Assembly (NCBI RefSeq): GCF_000017505.1
Contig: NC_009675.1
Span: 682,001-746,000, forward strand
Length of the DNA: 64,000 nt
Reading direction: 5' to 3'
From: Anaeromyxobacter sp. Fw109-5
GTDB taxonomy: Bacteria > Myxococcota > Myxococcia > Myxococcales > Anaeromyxobacteraceae
Under the pieces are notes generated by a model. It did no database searches and had not been told where the DNA came from. It saw only the letters and a program-made list of their open reading frames with translations. This document shows positions 61,665 to 64,000 of the stretch, in pieces. The position numbers and the translations under genes were made by a program. Each line of letters opens with the position of its first letter. The first letter of the stretch is position 1.

Positions 61665-62048
61665 ATGGCCGAGAAGAAGCGCATCCTGCTCCTCGACGAC
61701 TCGACGATCACGCTCGAGATGGAGAAGGCCGTCCTCGAGGACCGGGGCTACAAGGTGGCCATCGCCTCCAACCTCCTGGAGTTCCAGGCCCAGCTCGAGG
61801 GGTTCCAGCCGGAGATCATCCTGACGGACCTCATGATGCCGGACATCTCGGGCAAGGACATCGTCCGGGTCCTGAAGCAGGACTTCCACACGGAGAAGAT
61901 CCCCATCATCCTGTTCAGCTCGAAGCCCGACGACGAGCTGGAGGAGATCTCCGAGCAGGCCGGCGCGGACGGGTTCCTCTCGAAGTCGCACGGCATCGAC
62001 CGGCTCGGCGACATGGTCGACGAGATGGTGGACTCCATCCTGTGGTGA
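61665..62048 (+). CDS. CheY-like receiver at the end of the frz operon
   Basis: A 127-residue receiver: RILLLDDSTI, phospho-acceptor D55 in IILTDLMMPD, S-switch in ILFSSKPDD, lysine in FLSKSHGID. It begins 8 bp after frzF with a good TGAGGAG site and is absent from the textbook M. xanthus frz operon, as far as I know. It could be a second output or phosphate sink for FrzE. Confidence 0.85.
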   Translation: MAEKKRILLLDDSTITLEMEKAVLEDRGYKVAIASNLLEFQAQLEGFQPEIILTDLMMPDISGKDIVRVLKQDFHTEKIPIILFSSKPDDELEEISEQAGADGFLSKSHGIDRLGDMVDEMVDSILW

Positions 62049-62171
62049 GGGCGGGCGAGCCGGCCCCCGGGCGCTGGCCCCCCCCGTTCGCTTGAAGACG
62101 CCGGGGAGCGCGTGCTACCTCCGGTGAGATCCCCGCCCGCTGGGCGCGGGGCCGCCGAGGGAGCGTCCTGC

Positions 62172-62918
62172 ATGTCCGGCCACAACCGATGGTCCAAGAT
62201 CAAGCGCAAGAAGGAGGCGCAGGGCGCGGCCAAGGGCAAGCTCTTCTCCAAGGTCATCAAGGAGATCACCGTCGCCGCGCGCATGGGGGGAGGCGACCCC
62301 GCCGGCAATCCGCGCCTCCGCGCCGCCATCGACGCGGCGAAGGAGGCGAACATGCCGCAGGACAACATCACCCGCGCCGTGAAGAAGGGAACGGGCGAGC
62401 TCGAGGGCGTCTCCTACGAGGAGGTGGTCTACGAGGGGTACGGTCCGGCGGGCGTGGCGATGATGGTCGAGTGCCTCACGGACAACCGGAACCGCACCGC
62501 CGGCGACGTGCGCTCCTCGTTCTCGAAGGGCGGAGGGAACCTCGCCGCCGAGGGCGCGGTGGCGTGGAACTTCGAGAAGCGCGGCGTCGTGGAGGTGCGG
62601 CCCGGGCCCACGGAGGACCGGGTGACGGAGGCCGCCATCGAGGCCGGCGCGGAGGACGTCGTGAGCCTCGGCGCGGACGGGTTCGAGGTCCGCACCCACC
62701 CGAACGACCTCCACGCGGTGGCGGCCTCCCTCGAGAAGACGCTGAAGCTCGGCGCGCGCCGCATCACCTTCGTCGCGAAGGAGACGGTGCGGCTCGCGGA
62801 TCCCGACCGGGCGCGCGCCGTGCTGAAGCTGGTGGACGCGCTCGAGGATCTCGAGGACGTGCAGAGCGTCCACGCGAACTTCGAGATCGACGACAAGCTC
62901 ATGGAGCAGCTCGCGTGA
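62172..62918 (+). CDS. yebC: YebC/PmpR-family DNA-binding regulator
   Basis: A 248-residue YebC. It starts MSGHNRWSKIKRKKEAQGAA and contains PAGNPRLRAAIDAAKEANMP, the basic EAMR-like track and the conserved NRTAGDVRSSFSKGGG. Relatives bind DNA or ribosomes; recent work links the family to stalled-ribosome relief on proline-rich proteins. The ATG at 62172 is usual for the family. A weak TTGAAG (62092-62097) may be its -35. Confidence 0.93.
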   Translation: MSGHNRWSKIKRKKEAQGAAKGKLFSKVIKEITVAARMGGGDPAGNPRLRAAIDAAKEANMPQDNITRAVKKGTGELEGVSYEEVVYEGYGPAGVAMMVECLTDNRNRTAGDVRSSFSKGGGNLAAEGAVAWNFEKRGVVEVRPGPTEDRVTEAAIEAGAEDVVSLGADGFEVRTHPNDLHAVAASLEKTLKLGARRITFVAKETVRLADPDRARAVLKLVDALEDLEDVQSVHANFEIDDKLMEQLA

Positions 62919-62939
62919 CCCCCCGGGGAGCGTGACCGC

Positions 62940-64000
62940 GTGCGCGCCTACGAGATCATCCACCGCAAGCGCGACGGACGGGCCATCCCGCCCGCCGCGA
63001 TCGCCGCGCTCGTGGACGGCTTCACGACGGGCGAGATCCCCGACTACCAGATGGCCGCCTTCTGCATGGCGGTGTTCTTCCGCGGCATGGACGAGGTCGA
63101 GGTGCGCGCCCTCACCGAGGCGATGCTGCGCTCGGGCGACGTGCTCGATCTCTCGGACATCCCCGGCGCGAAGGTCGACAAGCACTCCACGGGAGGCGTC
63201 GGCGACAAGGTCTCGCTCGCGCTCGCGCCGCTCGCCGCCGCCTGCGGCGTCAAGGTCCCCATGATCTCCGGGCGAGGCCTCGGCCACACCGGCGGGACGC
63301 TCGACAAGCTGGAGGCGATCCCGGGGTTCCGCGTGGACCTGCCGGTGGGGAGGTTCCGCGAGCTCGTCCGCGACGTGGGCGCCTGCCTCGTCGGCCAGAC
63401 CGAGCGGCTCGCCCCGGCGGACCGGAAGCTCTACGCCCTGCGCGACGTCACCGCGACCGTCGAGTCGATCCCCCTCATCGCCGCGTCGATCATGTCGAAG
63501 AAGCTCGCGGAGGGGATCGACGCGCTCGTCCTCGACGTGAAGGTCGGCTCCGGCGCGTTCATGAAGCGGCTCGACGACGCGCGGACGCTGGCGGCGACGC
63601 TCGCGGGGATCGGGCGCCGGATGGGCAAGCGCGTCTCGGCGCTCCTCACGCGCATGGACGAGCCGCTCGGCCGCGCCGTCGGCAACGCCCTCGAGGTGGC
63701 GGAGACGGTGGCGCTCCTCTCCGGCGGCGGCCCCGAGGACCTGCGCGAGGTGACCGTGGAGCTCACCGCCGAGATGCTCGTGCTCGGTGGCGCCGCGGCG
63801 GACCTCGCCGCCGGCCGGGCGCGGGTCGCGGCGGCCATCGCCGACGGGCGGGGGCTCGCGAAGCTGGAGGAGATCGTGCGCGCGCAGGGGGGTGACGCCG
63901 CCGTGCTCCGCGATCCGGAGCGGCTGCCGCGCGCGCCCGTGCGGTACGACGTCCCCTCGCCCGCGGCGGGGTTCGTCGCCGAGCTCGACGCCGAGGCCAT
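62940..64000 (+). CDS. deoA: Pyrimidine-nucleoside/thymidine phosphorylase, 3' end cut by window edge
   Basis: 353 residues are visible. Signatures are RAYEIIHRKRDG at the start, VDKHSTGGVGDKVSLALAP (phosphate loop) and GRGLGHTGGTLDKLEAIPG. It splits pyrimidine nucleosides to base and sugar-1-phosphate. Whether it is Pdp or DeoA cannot be told by eye. GTG start at 62940, with GGGGAG upstream. It runs off the right end. Confidence 0.93.
   Translation, partial: MRAYEIIHRKRDGRAIPPAAIAALVDGFTTGEIPDYQMAAFCMAVFFRGMDEVEVRALTEAMLRSGDVLDLSDIPGAKVDKHSTGGVGDKVSLALAPLAAACGVKVPMISGRGLGHTGGTLDKLEAIPGFRVDLPVGRFRELVRDVGACLVGQTERLAPADRKLYALRDVTATVESIPLIAASIMSKKLAEGIDALVLDVKVGSGAFMKRLDDARTLAATLAGIGRRMGKRVSALLTRMDEPLGRAVGNALEVAETVALLSGGGPEDLREVTVELTAEMLVLGGAAADLAAGRARVAAAIADGRGLAKLEEIVRAQGGDAAVLRDPERLPRAPVRYDVPSPAAGFVAELDAEA

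Overview
The window comes from a GC-rich genome whose gene content points to a myxobacterium of the Anaeromyxobacter type. This is an inference. The grounds are near-complete G/C third positions, frequent GTG/TTG starts with 4-bp stop/start overlaps, two chemosensory operons, one of which matches the Myxococcus xanthus frz locus in content, order and orientation, and DUF4388 receiver proteins.

Layout. 1-1222: tail of an ArsR regulator coupled to two SRPBCC/AHSA1 genes. 1223-6600: a decayed accessory stretch with an RCC1-repeat remnant, a duplicated fic 3' end, the tail of an antibiotic-biosynthesis-monooxygenase-like gene, a frameshifted ISAs1-type insertion sequence, an intact Fic gene, a small DNA-binding-like protein, a truncated integrase and structured REP-like repeats. 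6671-6874: tRNA-Asp and tRNA-Val. 7019-17820: RapA-like helicase, four perfect 108-bp tandem repeats, argE-like and hutF-like hydrolases, then dapF, two multidomain receiver proteins and a PhzF protein. 17867-26306: hypothetical protein, hemerythrin-like protein lacking one ligand, M16 peptidase with a histidine kinase, coiled-coil protein, DUF1054, a PafB/PafC-like WYL pair and a CheY-like receiver. 26307-28110: a stretch that is less GC-rich by eye, with two frameshifted membrane-protein genes and a toxin-antitoxin pair. 28214-33160: two oxidoreductases and a Clp ATPase with a zinc-finger N-terminus.

33276-36901: arginine operon argC-argJB(fused)-argR with ARG-box-like half-sites over the argC start. 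37011-37094: tRNA-Leu. 37219-39164: two envelope proteins. 39189-40589: a short DsbD. 40743-45897: complete isc operon (iscS-iscU-iscA-hscB-hscA-fdx-iscX) without iscR, with a strong-looking promoter and an internal hairpin before hscB.

45916-51865: first chemosensory operon (minus strand: cheY, GAF protein, cheD, cheA, cheW, cheR, cheB), with no receptor gene. 52289-53868: two envelope proteins. 53877-62048: Frz-like system, with frzZ divergent from frzA-frzB-frzCD-frzE-frzG-frzF and an extra CheY. 62172-64000: YebC and the start of a pyrimidine-nucleoside phosphorylase.

How the genes work together. The isc genes form one Fe-S assembly line: desulfurase, scaffold, carrier, chaperone pair and ferredoxin. 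The arg operon makes ornithine precursors under its own repressor. In the Frz set, a cytoplasmic receptor with adaptation enzymes (FrzF, FrzG) and CheW couplers feeds a CheA-CheY fusion whose output is the dual receiver FrzZ. I see no canonical CRISPR array, restriction system, prophage or biosynthetic cluster. The most unusual non-gene structures are the 108-bp array and the hairpin repeats that sit in frame inside an integrase and in the FrzE linker.
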